From positions 91,360 through 142,582 of the forward strand of contig JAAUZU010000016.1 in NCBI GenBank assembly GCA_014804445.1: a stretch of DNA of 51,223 nt. The letters run 5' to 3'. A program made the translations under genes and the position numbers. Shown in pieces: positions 33,701 to 41,198 of this stretch; positions within the stretch are counted from its first letter, which is position 1; each line of letters opens with the position of its first letter. This DNA is from Lachnospiraceae bacterium (GTDB lineage: Bacteria > Bacillota > Clostridia > Lachnospirales > Lachnospiraceae). The notes beneath the pieces were generated by a model. That model was not told the DNA's origin, did no database searches, and saw nothing but the letters and a program-made list of their open reading frames with translations.

Positions 33701-34670
33701 TGGCCGCCTGTCTTGCCGCAGCGTCCATACCATAGGCCAAAGCTGCATTTTCCACTGCCGCATAACCTGCCTTCAAACCTTCGATCATGGTATCCATCTG
33801 CCCTGCCGCGCCCTGTGCCATCGCAGCAGCGCTTTCTAACTGCGAAAGAGCTGCAGTCATCTGCTCTAACATGGTAAGGTCTGCCGATGCAGATGCCCTT
33901 AACGCCTCCAGCTCCGTTTTTGCGGTTCTGAGACTGCTTTTCGCATTCTCTATCTTAGCTGCCATTCCTTCACTGTCGTCCAATTCTCCGCCCATGCTGC
34001 CGTAAAGCTCTGCCTTACCGTCCGCAAGCTCCTGCCCCGCTTCGTCAAGCTGCGAGTCGATAGCCGCGCGGATTCGCGCATTTACCTCATCTACCTTGTC
34101 CTGCCGGATAATGACATTGACATTTTCCTCAATCAGACCGGTGGTGCTTACCGAGGCAACCCCTTCTATACTTTCCAGTTCGGGGACAATGACATCCTGT
34201 ATGTAGCGGCTGACCTCCGCAACACTCTTCCCTTCTAAGCCTGCTGCCGCTATCATAACAGGCATCATATCAGGGTTCAGCTTCATGATAATCGGGCTGC
34301 CGATCAGATCGTCCTGCCAGTAGCCGCTTATCTGGTCCAGCTTCTCCCTGATTTCCAGCGAAACGGAATCCATATCCGCCGTCTGCGCAAATTCCAGAAT
34401 CACCATGGAATAATTTTCACTGGATATGGAATTGATACTTTCAATATTGCTGACCGTAGCCATGGAAGCCTCCACCGGCTTTGTCACAACTGTTTCCACG
34501 GTTTCCGGGCTCGCCCCCACATAAGTTGTCATAACAATGACATAGGGAAGGCTGATGCTCGGCAGCAAATCCGCCGTCATTCTGGTAAAGGACACCACGC
34601 CCAGCACAAGGGCAAGCACTACGCCCACCAATACGGTATACGGTTTTTTTACACTGAATCTGGATATCAT
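30774..34670 (-). CDS. RND-family efflux transporter permease with periplasmic-type coiled-coil insert
   Basis: A 1298-residue RND (HAE-like/AcrB superfamily) pump. The N-terminal helix is MISRFSVKKPYTVLVGVVLALVLG (residues 1-12 and on), with the first porter region carrying GASPETVETVVTKPVE, the transmembrane bundle with GMLVDNSIVVIENIY (proton relay Asp), and the second half ending with the GIVVNNGIVLIDYMN repeat and LIVIPCVYDIF. Between about 175 and 500 it has extra Ala/Glu/Leu-rich helical sequence absent from AcrB, giving about 250 additional residues, as in many Firmicutes RND proteins. No adaptor or outer-membrane partner is present. The start is the ATG at 34668-34670 with AGAGG eight bases upstream. 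Substrate unknown. Confidence 0.93.
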   Translation of the reverse strand: MISRFSVKKPYTVLVGVVLALVLGVVSFTRMTADLLPSISLPYVIVMTTYVGASPETVETVVTKPVEASMATVSNIESINSISSENYSMVILEFAQTADMDSVSLEIREKLDQISGYWQDDLIGSPIIMKLNPDMMPVMIAAAGLEGKSVAEVSRYIQDVIVPELESIEGVASVSTTGLIEENVNVIIRQDKVDEVNARIRAAIDSQLDEAGQELADGKAELYGSMGGELDDSEGMAAKIENAKSSLRTAKTELEALRASASADLTMLEQMTAALSQLESAAAMAQGAAGQMDTMIEGLKAGYAAVENAALAYGMDAAARQAAIGAFKENTMVQLSAAGLSADTVNAINMLDWSTQFGADAVSGSSTTVCGILYSYKESLESLPRQAEELRASIAVKSLCAVYDAQATAAYMESLRGQLSAYNSNLAKIEEQLEALSQGELALDQIAEGELQLEEARNEAYENADMAPVLTVDTISVLLSAQNFSMPAGYVTEEGISYLVRVGDKPQTAEELAALPLMNLHMEGMETITLGDVADVFYTDNSDEVYANINGSAGVMLSVQKQTGYSTGEVSDLLLARFEELMAENPDLHMTALMDQGIYIDLVMDTIINNVIWGALLAVLILILFLKDLRPTMVVAFSIPISLVTAIVCMYFSGVTLNIISLSGLALGIGMLVDNSIVVIENIYRMRGEGRSMREAATEGAREVAGAIMASTLTTICVFAPIVFTEGITRQLFVDMGLTIAYSLLASLLIALTVVPAMASKIMTKTKEQKEGKLFGGLVKGYEKLLRVSLKGKPVVLLLVVALLVGSAMAAVSNGTAFMSDMDSTQLTVSVALGEEATLAETAEVTDEVVRRIMELPDVLDVGAMSSASTMTLLTGGSGSSNSASIYVTTTEKKTMTSEELGALIVEKTSDLQAEITVDASSMDMSALGGSGITIQVEGRELDRIQEIAGEIAGLVAEVEGTAEVSDGMEESGEELRVTVDKEAAMAYGLTVAQVFAQISDRLAENGAATTLAASDKDYGVYVLDEENEALTRELLQDMLIEGTDAQGTCKVKLSEIAAFEMRESLSSIRRADQTRYIAVSAQIAEGYNVGQVAAEVEKKLADYELPEGYRLVFAGENETINDAMEQVLLMLVLALVFMYLIMVAQFQSLLSPFIIMFTIPLAFTGGFLGLFFTGSEVSVIALIGFVMLSGIIVNNGIVLIDYMNQLRESGMEKKEAILTAGRTRLRPVLMTALTTILALSTMVFSRDMGAEMMRPMAIVTIGGLLYGTLLTLIVIPCVYDIFIRDKKGKGRALKGDK

Positions 34671-34761
34671 CTCTCCATCCTCTCCTGTTTTCTTTTTCTC
34701 TTTTTCAATAGAATACCGGCCGTACATCTCCCTTTTGTCCGTTTCGGAACCACAGAAAATG

Positions 34762-34775
34762 ACCGACCGGTCGGT
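34762..34775. promoter_or_regulatory. TetR operator palindrome
   Basis: ACCGACCGGTCGGT is a perfect 14-base palindrome lying 12 to 25 bases downstream of the -10 box, so it spans about +5 to +18 of the RND transcript. Its form is that of common TetR-family sites, and the TetR gene is in the same operon. Confidence 0.88.
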
Positions 34776-34786
34776 TTTATGTCTTG

Positions 34787-34815
34787 ATTATATTCACCAC
34801 TCAATGCAATGTCAA
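34787..34815 (-). promoter_or_regulatory. Perfect consensus promoter of RND-TetR operon
   Basis: TTGACA (34810-34815) and TATAAT (34787-34792) with exactly 17 bases between, on the minus strand. Such a strong promoter needs repression, which fits the adjacent palindromic operator. Confidence 0.92.
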
Positions 34816-34845
34816 TACAGCTTTTCTAAAAAGAATATTAATTTT

Positions 34846-36024
34846 CTACGCTCCTTCGGGCGTCTTACTGTACAAGAGCTTTAAAATAATGGGCGTCGAA
34901 ATACTGGATACAATAATCAGCAGGATAACGGATGTGAAATACACCGGCGTCAGCAGTCCCACCGAAAGTCCCTTCTGCGCTACAATCAGCGCCACTTCTC
35001 CTCTCGTCATCATGCCCACACCAATCTTGACACAGTCAAGCCCCCTAAAGCCGCAGAGACGGGACATCAGCCCACAGCCGATTATCTTCGTTGTCAGTCC
35101 TACGATAACAAAGCATATCGAGAAAAGAAGAATGGCGCCTGTCATGTTATCCAGATTGGTTTTCAGCCCTATGCTTGCAAAAAATACCGGTCCGAATATC
35201 ATGTAAGAATTAATATCCATTTTTTCCGCAATATATTCCGAATCCCTGATTGAACAGAGAATAATGCCGGCAACATAAGCGCCTGTGATATCCGCTATGC
35301 CGAAATACTTCTCCGCGATATAAGCAAAGGCAAGACACAGGGTAAGGCCAATGATGGGAATACGCCGCGTATGGGGATATCTGTTATCCAGAAACTTTAT
35401 CAATTTGTAAATGACAATGCCGACGATAATGGCAAACACAAAAAAGAGAACCGTGTTCAACACGACTTTACCGGGGTTTGAGTCCGGATTCTTAAATCCG
35501 ATGACAAAAGTGAGCACAATGATACCAATCACGTCGTCAATGATAGCGGCGCTTAAAATGGTCGTTCCTACTTTTCCTTTCAGTCTCCCCATTTCCTTCA
35601 GGGTTTCCACCGTTATGCTGACGGAGGTCGCCGTCAGTATAACGCCGATAAATACCGCTTTGTAAAAATCTTCCGAGCCCCACGGCGCCGTCCCGTAAAA
35701 TCCCATATAGAGCAGCGCGCCGCCGAAAAGCGGCACAAAGACGCCTGCACAGGCTATCAGCAGCGCTTTCGGGCCCGTTTTCAAAAGCTCCTTTAAATTC
35801 GTTTCCAGTCCCGCTGAAAACATGAGGAGCACCACACCGATTTCCGCCATATCAAGCAGAAAATCAGACTGCTGTACCAGTCCCAAAATCCCCGGTCCGA
35901 TCAACAGCCCCGCCACAATCTCTCCCACTACCTGCGGCGCTTTCAGTTTTCTTGCCACAATCCCGAAAAATTTAGCAAAAAAAATGATAATCGCCAAATC
36001 CTTAAACACATAATACGCTTCCAT
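34846..36024 (-). CDS. Cation:proton antiporter, CPA2 (KefB/NapA-like)
   Basis: A 392-residue membrane protein with about 12 hydrophobic segments. Features of CPA2 Na+(K+)/H+ exchangers: KAPQVVGEIVAGLLIGP near residues 28-44, and AAIIDDVIGIIVL with the ion-binding Asp pair, typical of electrogenic exchangers. It stops at the end of the membrane domain; no TrkA-N nucleotide-binding tail. The ATG has GGAG upstream. It follows the 95-residue unknown gene, with a hairpin between, so it probably has its own transcript. Ion preference cannot be read. Confidence 0.92.
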   Translation of the reverse strand: MEAYYVFKDLAIIIFFAKFFGIVARKLKAPQVVGEIVAGLLIGPGILGLVQQSDFLLDMAEIGVVLLMFSAGLETNLKELLKTGPKALLIACAGVFVPLFGGALLYMGFYGTAPWGSEDFYKAVFIGVILTATSVSITVETLKEMGRLKGKVGTTILSAAIIDDVIGIIVLTFVIGFKNPDSNPGKVVLNTVLFFVFAIIVGIVIYKLIKFLDNRYPHTRRIPIIGLTLCLAFAYIAEKYFGIADITGAYVAGIILCSIRDSEYIAEKMDINSYMIFGPVFFASIGLKTNLDNMTGAILLFSICFVIVGLTTKIIGCGLMSRLCGFRGLDCVKIGVGMMTRGEVALIVAQKGLSVGLLTPVYFTSVILLIIVSSISTPIILKLLYSKTPEGA

Positions 36025-36072
36025 AATTTTCTCCTTTTCTCCTCATAAAACATATATTGTCACGAATAAACA

Positions 36073-36103
36073 GCCTACTTCACTTTTTATAGTGAAATAG
36101 GCC
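36073..36103 (-). terminator. Hairpin between unknown gene and antiporter
   Basis: GCCTA-TTTCACT and AGTGAA-TAGGC pair with one mismatch around an AT loop, followed on the minus strand by TGTTTATT. A moderate terminator; the stem lies 16 bases after the upstream gene's stop. Confidence 0.6.
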
Positions 36104-36118
36104 GCTTTATCTGTTTTT

Positions 36119-36406
36119 TTAAAAAAAGCTTTCTTCTGTCCTGCGCATCAGGAAACGCACTTTGTCTTCTATTCCTTCTCCCAGCGCACGAACCAGTTGT
36201 TCCGCCTCTTCCTTGGCGCTGTCGTTGATGCAGAAAATACAGACATTTCTGTTCCGCCTCAGAAATCCCTGCTTATACCATTTTATGTAGTAAGAAATAC
36301 GATTGTGCAGTAAAACTCTCTCTATCTTTTGCTTGATTTCCATATCCGCTGTCTCACAGAAATCAATTTCGTTATGCACTTTTACTTTTGTGTACTCCGG
36401 CTGCAT
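36119..36406 (-). CDS. Conserved-looking hypothetical protein, 95 aa
   Basis: I do not recognise this protein. It is 95 residues, basic (KVKVHNEIDF, FLRRNRNVCIFCINDSAKEEAEQLVRAL), with a predicted alpha/beta arrangement: a helix near 22-37, strands around ISYYIKWY and NVCIFCI, and a helix near 63-75. Two cysteines (CIFC) lie close together. No signal peptide or membrane segment. It has its own extended -10 promoter and a following hairpin, so it is a single-gene unit between sigH and the antiporter. The ATG has GGAG seven bases upstream. A small nucleotide- or protein-binding role is possible, but nothing assigns one. Confidence 0.7.
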   Translation of the reverse strand: MQPEYTKVKVHNEIDFCETADMEIKQKIERVLLHNRISYYIKWYKQGFLRRNRNVCIFCINDSAKEEAEQLVRALGEGIEDKVRFLMRRTEESFF

Positions 36407-36450
36407 AATATCATCTCCAACTAAAATTCTTATAGGGGAACTACTTTGTG

Positions 36451-36459
36451 ATTATATCA
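36451..36459 (-). promoter_or_regulatory. Extended -10 promoter of the 95-aa gene
   Basis: TGA-TATAAT on the minus strand, 45 bases before the ATG at 36406. The -35 (TACAAA at 17 bases) is poor, which the TGn element may offset. Confidence 0.6.
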
Positions 36460-36498
36460 CACTCTTTTTCATTTTTGTATAGACAAAATGCAATTTTT

Positions 36499-37131
36499 TT
36501 ATTCCAATATCATTTTTTTAATTTTGCTTTTCAGCCGCTGCAGTGCGTTATCCGTCGATTTTTCATCGCGTCCCAAAACTCTGGCTATCTGGCTGTAACT
36601 CATTCCGGTGATATACAAATCCAGCACCTGCTTTTCGAAACTGCTCAGTTCCTGTTCCATCCGCTTTTCAAGCTGCTCTACATTTTCCTTATCAATGACA
36701 AAATCCTCAGGGTTTAAGCCATGATCCGCCAGTATGCTCTGTATCCCTTCCTCTTCCTCACCATGCTCCGTGCCGTTTCCATACAGGGATATATAGGAAT
36801 TTAACGGAATATGCTTCATCCTGCCCGCCGCCTGTACTGCCGAATACATCTGCCTGCTGATACAGAGCTCTGCGAAGGTAAAGAAGCTGGCATCCCTGCC
36901 GCTGTCAAAATCACGGATTGCCTTAAACAGCCCAATCATGCCCTCCTGTATGAGGTCATCCCTGTCTGCGCCCAAAATATACATGGATCCCGCTTTGCTT
37001 CTGACAAGATTCTTGTACTTTTCCATGATATAATCCGTAATCTGCTGTTCTCCGTCACGCTGCCTGACGATCAGTTCCTCATCCGTCGCCTGCTCCAAAT
37101 CCGGCATGTGATATTTTTTCTCCTGCATCAT
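36499..37131 (-). CDS. sigH: RNA polymerase sporulation sigma factor SigH
   Basis: A 210-residue sigma-70-family protein of the Spo0H/SigH type. Region 2 carries DRDDLIQEGMIGLFKAIRDFD (split: DDLIQEGMIGL and KAIRDFD), region 2.4 the AELCISRQMYSAVQAA helix, and region 4 MSYSQIARVLGRDEKSTDNALQRLKSKI, matching SigH closely. It directs early sporulation and, in Bacillus, competence genes. Its ATG overlaps the rlmB stop by four bases (ATGA). The gene order cysS-mrnC-rlmB-sigH is that of Bacillus except that yacP/rae1 is missing between rlmB and sigH. Confidence 0.95.
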   Translation of the reverse strand: MMQEKKYHMPDLEQATDEELIVRQRDGEQQITDYIMEKYKNLVRSKAGSMYILGADRDDLIQEGMIGLFKAIRDFDSGRDASFFTFAELCISRQMYSAVQAAGRMKHIPLNSYISLYGNGTEHGEEEEGIQSILADHGLNPEDFVIDKENVEQLEKRMEQELSSFEKQVLDLYITGMSYSQIARVLGRDEKSTDNALQRLKSKIKKMILE

Positions 37132-37871
37132 CCGTTCAGCCTCTGTCTCACAATTTCATATGCCAGTATGCCTGCCGCCACGGAAGCATTCAGGGAGTCG
37201 ATATTCCCCTTCATCGGAATCGCCGCCGTCATATCACATTTTTCCTTTGTCAGCCTGCCTACGCCTTCTCCCTCACTGCCGATTACTACGCCTATGGCGC
37301 CTTTTAAATCCAAATCATACATCCGAGTGCCGTCCATATCCGCGCACACAAACCAAATGCCCTCTTTTTTTAACTCTTCTATGGTACGCGCCAGATTGGT
37401 CACTCGTGCGACAGGCGTGTAATTAATGGCCCCCGCAGACGTCTTTGCAACGGTTGCCGTCAGCCCCACCGCACGGTTTTTGGGAATGATAATACCATGC
37501 GCGCCCGCCAGATTTGCCGTCCTGATAATCGCGCCGAGATTGTGCGGGTCCTCTATATTGTCCAGCAAAAAGAGAAAAGGCGCCTCCCCTTTTTCTCTTG
37601 CCGCCTCCAGAATGTCCTCCACCTCAGCATAGGTGTATGCCGCAGCAAATGCAATCACTCCCTGATGCTTTCCGGTCTCTGATATCTGATCCAAACGTTC
37701 CTTTGTCACAAATTTTACCGGCGTGCCCTTTTTCTTGGCCTCTCTTTTTATTGTCATGACCGATCCGTCCTGACAGCCATCCAGCAGATACAGCTTATCA
37801 ATCGTCCTGCCTGAACGGTAAGCCTCTATCACGGCATTTCTGCCTTCTATGGTAAATTCTTCATAACCCAT
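37128..37871 (-). CDS. rlmB: 23S rRNA (guanosine-2'-O-)-methyltransferase RlmB
   Basis: A 247-residue SPOUT (TrmH) methyltransferase. An N-terminal substrate-binding domain (EGRNAVIEAYRSGRTIDKLYL) is followed by the SPOUT knot with NLGAIIRTANLAGAHGIII, IGVVIGSEGEGVGRL and IPMKGNIDSLNASVAAGIL, the three family motifs. It methylates the ribose of a guanosine in 23S rRNA using SAM. The ATG has GGAG eight bases upstream. It lies between mrnC (49 bases upstream) and sigH (four-base overlap). Confidence 0.95.
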   Translation of the reverse strand: MGYEEFTIEGRNAVIEAYRSGRTIDKLYLLDGCQDGSVMTIKREAKKKGTPVKFVTKERLDQISETGKHQGVIAFAAAYTYAEVEDILEAAREKGEAPFLFLLDNIEDPHNLGAIIRTANLAGAHGIIIPKNRAVGLTATVAKTSAGAINYTPVARVTNLARTIEELKKEGIWFVCADMDGTRMYDLDLKGAIGVVIGSEGEGVGRLTKEKCDMTAAIPMKGNIDSLNASVAAGILAYEIVRQRLNG

Positions 37872-37920
37872 GCAAATATCTCCTGTTTTCTATTGGTTAC
37901 CCTGCGGTATCGCTAAACTG

Positions 37921-38361
37921 TCACAGCGCTATATCGAGCGCTGCAAGTCCTTCCTTTACCAGCACGAGAATCCTGTCAAACTTTCCGTCAAGATACAGAT
38001 AACCGATTAACGCCTCAAACCCCGTCGCCCTTCTGTAGTCGGATACGCTGGCATTTTTTGCCATCGTATGGGGCTTCGCATTGCGCCCTCTTTTGTATAT
38101 CTCTCTTTCCTCCTCTGTCAGATGCGGCATCATGACCTCTATGATATCGGACTGCGTCTTTGCCTTTACAATACTGCTCGTTTTTTTATGCAGCGCACTT
38201 ACCGCTTTGTTGGCCCGTCCCACTACCACCGTCCTGATGATTAAATCATAGACGGCATCACCGACATAGGCGAATGTAAGCGGTGAATAGCTTCTGATGT
38301 CCATCTCCTTCACAGAAAAGGCTTCCTTTATTTTTTCAAGCAAATTTACGCCTTCTTCCAT
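37921..38361 (-). CDS. mrnC: Mini-ribonuclease III
   Basis: A 146-residue RNase III catalytic domain without a double-stranded-RNA-binding domain, the Mini-III form that matures 23S rRNA ends in Gram-positives. Active-site region LTFAYVGDAVYDLIIR (acidic Asp pair), then GRNAKPHTMAKNASVSDYRRATGFEALIGYLYL, whose final Glu-Ala-Leu is the second metal-ligand motif. It overlaps the end of cysS by 16 bases and has GAAGGGG upstream of its ATG, so expression is coupled to cysS. Confidence 0.95.
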   Translation of the reverse strand: MEEGVNLLEKIKEAFSVKEMDIRSYSPLTFAYVGDAVYDLIIRTVVVGRANKAVSALHKKTSSIVKAKTQSDIIEVMMPHLTEEEREIYKRGRNAKPHTMAKNASVSDYRRATGFEALIGYLYLDGKFDRILVLVKEGLAALDIAL

Positions 38362-39752
38362 TTTACCCCTTCTCTGGTGTCTTCCAGTACAATGCCTTTC
38401 GAAAGCAGTTCCGCCCGAATCGCATCTGCCGTTGCAAAATCCTTTGCCTTCTTAGCCGCTTTTCTCTCCTCAATACGTTCCAGCACGTAGCGCTCCAGTT
38501 CCGGATCCGCTTCCTTCTCCTTGCTGTCAAACAGCCCCAGAGAAAGCACCTCCTCAAAGCTCTGTGCCAGTGCAAGCTTTGTTTTATCCGTCATATCTTC
38601 CTTCAGCATATCGTACAGCACCGTAATTGCCATAGCAGAGTTAAGGTCGTCACAGAGCGCGTCCGCAAAACGCTCTTTATACGCCGCATACTTATCCTGT
38701 TCAACCTCTCCCTCTTCTTTCAAATCAGCAATCCGCTTCACCAGCTTATTGTAGGCTGCCGTCATGTTATCCAGCGCCTCATAGGAGAAAGTAAGGGGCT
38801 TACGGTAATGGGACTGTAAGCAAAACAGCCTGTATACCAGCGGATTGTAGCCTTTTTCCTCCAACAGAGAAACCGTCAGAAATTCTCCCTTTGATTTGCT
38901 CATCTTTCCTGTTTTGTCGTTGAGGTGATGCACATGGAACCAGTAATTGCACCATTTATGGCCAAGATAAGCTTCGCTTTGGGCAATTTCATTGGTGTGG
39001 TGAGGGAAAATATTGTCCACGCCGCCGCAGTGGATATCCATATATTCTCCCAAATGCTTGATGCTGATGCTGGAGCACTCTATATGCCAGCCCGGATATC
39101 CCATGCCCCATGGACTCTCCCACTTCAACTCCTGCGCGTCAAACTTTGACTTGGTAAACCAGAGCACAAAATCGCTCTTGTTCTTTTTGTTGGTATCCTC
39201 CTCCACATCATCGCGCACGCCCACCAGAAGCTCTTCCTCCGTCTGTCCCGAGAACACATGGTAATTTTCCAGCTTTGCGGTATCAAAATAGACATTACCT
39301 CCCATTTCATAGGCATATCCCTTTTCCAGAAGTACCTGCACCATGTGGATGAATTCTTTGATACAGCCGGTTGCAGGCTCCACCACATCAGGACGCTTGA
39401 TATACAGCTTTCTGCAGTCCTCGAAAAAAGCTTCCGTATAAAACGCCGCTATTTCCATCACCGTTTTATGCTCCCGCCGCGCTCCTGCCAGCATCTTGTC
39501 TTCCCCATCATCGGAATCACCCGAAAGGTGTCCGACGTCCGTGATATTCATGACCCGCTTTACATCATAGCCCAGATACCGTAGTGTTTTTTCCAGTATA
39601 TCTTCCATAATGTAGCTTCTTAAATTTCCGATATGCGCAAAATGATACACCGTAGGTCCGCAGGTGTACATGCCTACCTTCCCGTCCTCATTCGGCACAA
39701 AACGCTCAACCTTCTTTGTCAGCGAATTATAAATTTCCATTCTGTTTTCCAT
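38346..39752 (-). CDS. cysS: Cysteinyl-tRNA synthetase
   Basis: A 468-residue class I synthetase that charges tRNA-Cys. Signatures: MYTCGPTVYHFAHIGNLRSY with the HIGH-like HIGN and zinc Cys, the zinc ligands GWHIECSSI and HHTNEIAQSE, and the KMSKSKG loop. Length matches bacterial CysRS. The ATG at 39750-39752 has AGGAGG five bases upstream; 16 upstream in-frame codons are leader. It follows ispF by 87 bases. No T-box leader is seen. The upstream ispF carries an unusual cysteine-rich tail. Confidence 0.97.
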   Translation of the reverse strand: MENRMEIYNSLTKKVERFVPNEDGKVGMYTCGPTVYHFAHIGNLRSYIMEDILEKTLRYLGYDVKRVMNITDVGHLSGDSDDGEDKMLAGARREHKTVMEIAAFYTEAFFEDCRKLYIKRPDVVEPATGCIKEFIHMVQVLLEKGYAYEMGGNVYFDTAKLENYHVFSGQTEEELLVGVRDDVEEDTNKKNKSDFVLWFTKSKFDAQELKWESPWGMGYPGWHIECSSISIKHLGEYMDIHCGGVDNIFPHHTNEIAQSEAYLGHKWCNYWFHVHHLNDKTGKMSKSKGEFLTVSLLEEKGYNPLVYRLFCLQSHYRKPLTFSYEALDNMTAAYNKLVKRIADLKEEGEVEQDKYAAYKERFADALCDDLNSAMAITVLYDMLKEDMTDKTKLALAQSFEEVLSLGLFDSKEKEADPELERYVLERIEERKAAKKAKDFATADAIRAELLSKGIVLEDTREGVKWKKA

Positions 39753-39839
39753 GTATACCTCCTGCCTGCTCCCATCTATCTGCGTAAATCGTATATACAA
39801 TCAGTAAATTGCGATAAAGCCTTCGAAAAAAGGATAAAA

Positions 39840-40454
39840 CTATCCTTGCGTTTTGTCAACTGCATTTGCGCTGCCGGGCGCATCTGAACACCCTAAACTC
39901 CTCATACACCCGGAACAGCCTGCGCAGTCTCCGGACTGTCTCCCTGCACTTTGCGCGGTCACATCCTGCGCCCATAACTCTCTCGGGCTGTTTAACATGC
40001 AGACAGCCTGCGCAGAGATACCCTCTTTTGTTCCCGTAAAGCCAAGGCCTTCCTCCGTGGTTGCCTTTACATTTACCTGTTCTGTCTCTATCCCCAGTGC
40101 TCCCGCTATATTTTCACACATCCTGTCAATGTATGGACGCATTTTCGGTGCCTGCGCAATAATGGTGGCATCGATATTTTCTATCAGAAAACAATGTTCC
40201 TCCAGCAGTTCTCCTACCCGTCTTAACAGTTCCAGAGAAGAAATCCCCTCATACTCCGAATCCGTATCCGGAAAATGCTTTCCGATATCTCCCATTGCCG
40301 CCGCCCCAAGCAGGGCATCCATAATCGCATGCAGCAATACATCCGCATCCGAATGTCCCTGCAAGCCTTTTTCATATGGTATTTCCACACCGCCCATGAT
40401 TAACTTGCGTCCTTCCACCAGTCGATGTACGTCATATCCTGTTCCTATCCGCAT
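39840..40454 (-). CDS. ispF: 2-C-methyl-D-erythritol 2,4-cyclodiphosphate synthase with Cys-rich tail
   Basis: A 204-residue protein; the enzyme core occupies 1-154, the usual full length. Core features: [11 protein letters not shown] (zinc ligands Asp8, His10), [18 protein letters not shown] (His42), [11 protein letters not shown], and [18 protein letters not shown]. It makes the cyclic diphosphate of the MEP pathway. Residues 155-204 are an extra tail with four cysteines spaced C-x2-C-x2-C-x5-C (177, 180, 183, 189), not part of the standard fold. The ATG has AAGGAG ten bases upstream. cysS follows by 87 bases. The tail could bind metal, be disordered, or be poorly conserved; its role is unknown. 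Confidence 0.93.
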   Translation of the reverse strand: MRIGTGYDVHRLVEGRKLIMGGVEIPYEKGLQGHSDADVLLHAIMDALLGAAAMGDIGKHFPDTDSEYEGISSLELLRRVGELLEEHCFLIENIDATIIAQAPKMRPYIDRMCENIAGALGIETEQVNVKATTEEGLGFTGTKEGISAQAVCMLNSPRELWAQDVTAQSAGRQSGDCAGCSGCMRSLGCSDAPGSANAVDKTQG

Positions 40455-40536
40455 ATTATTCTCACTCCTTCACGATTAACACCATCAAACTTTTTTCATC
40501 CTTAACCTATTTTGAAACGTATATTTAAACTGTCAT

Positions 40537-40580
40537 CAAAAAAGGTGTAGAGCCGTGATGATTGTTTGACTTTACACCTT
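40537..40580 (-). terminator. Terminator of the coiled-coil gene
   Basis: On the minus strand AAGGTGTA and TACACCTT pair around a ~23-base loop and are followed by TTTTTT. It lies about 65 bases past the stop of the 91-residue gene and before ispF. Confidence 0.75.
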
Positions 40581-40644
40581 GATTATGATTTATCATGATT
40601 GCAGTTACTTGTGTACTCGTGTTATAAACGATCCAAGCAGAAGC

Positions 40645-40920
40645 CTATACCAAATGACTGCTTTCTAGCAGCACTCTGTTCTCTGTGCTTTGCCCCCATG
40701 CGTCAAGTGCAAGTGTGTAAGTATCGTTGACTTTATGCTTGATCTCTCCTGCCTCTTTTTTAAGCTCTAACTGACCGGCTTTTAATGCTGATACATCGGA
40801 TTCGATTTTATCGAGCCTGTTTTCCACATGATTCAGTTTGTCTTCTACATGGTCGAGCCTGTTGTTGATAGGCTGCAGCAACGTTGCTATTGCCTGTAAA
40901 TCATCGTTTGTCAATGCCAT
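40645..40920 (-). CDS. Short coiled-coil protein, 91 aa, function unknown
   Basis: A 91-residue protein with heptad repeats from about 15 to 70 (NNRLDHVEDKLNHVENRLDKIE and then SALKAGQLELKKEAGEIK split into two parts), predicting a parallel coiled coil. No membrane segment, signal peptide or known domain. Similar small coiled-coil proteins are frequent in Lachnospiraceae genomes without an assigned role. It has a strong promoter (TGGACA-N17-TATACT with TGn) and its own terminator, so it is probably well expressed as a single-gene unit. The ATG has AAGGCGG seven bases upstream. Confidence 0.75.
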   Translation of the reverse strand: MALTNDDLQAIATLLQPINNRLDHVEDKLNHVENRLDKIESDVSALKAGQLELKKEAGEIKHKVNDTYTLALDAWGQSTENRVLLESSHLV

Positions 40921-40976
40921 AATATTACCGCCTTTCTAAATGTATGATTCAGGTGTTTAGCATTTGTACATTGCAC

Positions 40977-41005
40977 AGTATATCATAATTTAAGACTGCT
41001 GTCCA
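40977..41005 (-). promoter_or_regulatory. Promoter of the coiled-coil gene
   Basis: TGGACA (41000-41005) and TATACT (40977-40982), 17-base spacer, with TGA directly before the -10 (extended -10). Leader about 50 bases. Confidence 0.8.
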
Positions 41006-41025
41006 TTGAAAAACCTGAGAAACAC

Positions 41026-41067
41026 AAAAACGCTGAAATGCTCACATATTCGGCATTTACAGCGTTT
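41026..41067 (-). terminator. Terminator of tRNA-Glu
   Basis: AAACGCTGTAAATGC pairs with GCATTTCAGCGTTT (one mismatch) and is followed on the minus strand by TTTGTGTTTC. It lies 30 bases past the tRNA 3' end and just before the next promoter. Confidence 0.85.
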
Positions 41068-41097
41068 CATAGGGGTTGGGCTGTTAAAAACAGTCAG

Positions 41098-41169
41098 CAG
41101 CTCGTAGGGGAATCGAACCCCTGTTTCCGCCGTGAGAGGGCGGCGTCTTAACCGCTTGACCAACGAGCC
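41098..41169 (-). tRNA. tRNA-Glu (anticodon CTC)
   Basis: A 72-base cloverleaf on the minus strand: acceptor arm GGCTCGT/ACGAGCT (first pair G-T), D-loop GGTCAAGCGGTTAAGAC, anticodon arm CCGCC-CTCTCAC-GGCGG with anticodon CTC, and T-arm AGGGGTTCGATTCCCCT. No CCA is encoded after the discriminator. A promoter lies 30 bases upstream and a terminator downstream, so it is a solo tRNA gene. Confidence 0.96.
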
Positions 41170-41198
41170 ACGGTCATGTATTTCGATGACGCTTATTC

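Noticed and set aside
37872..37920. Missing yacP/rae1 between rlmB and sigH as a frameshifted remnant
   Set aside because: rlmB and sigH overlap by four bases, leaving no room for a remnant; the gene is simply not here.
39753..39839. T-box leader upstream of cysS
   Set aside because: The interval is 87 bases with no recognisable stem I or antiterminator.
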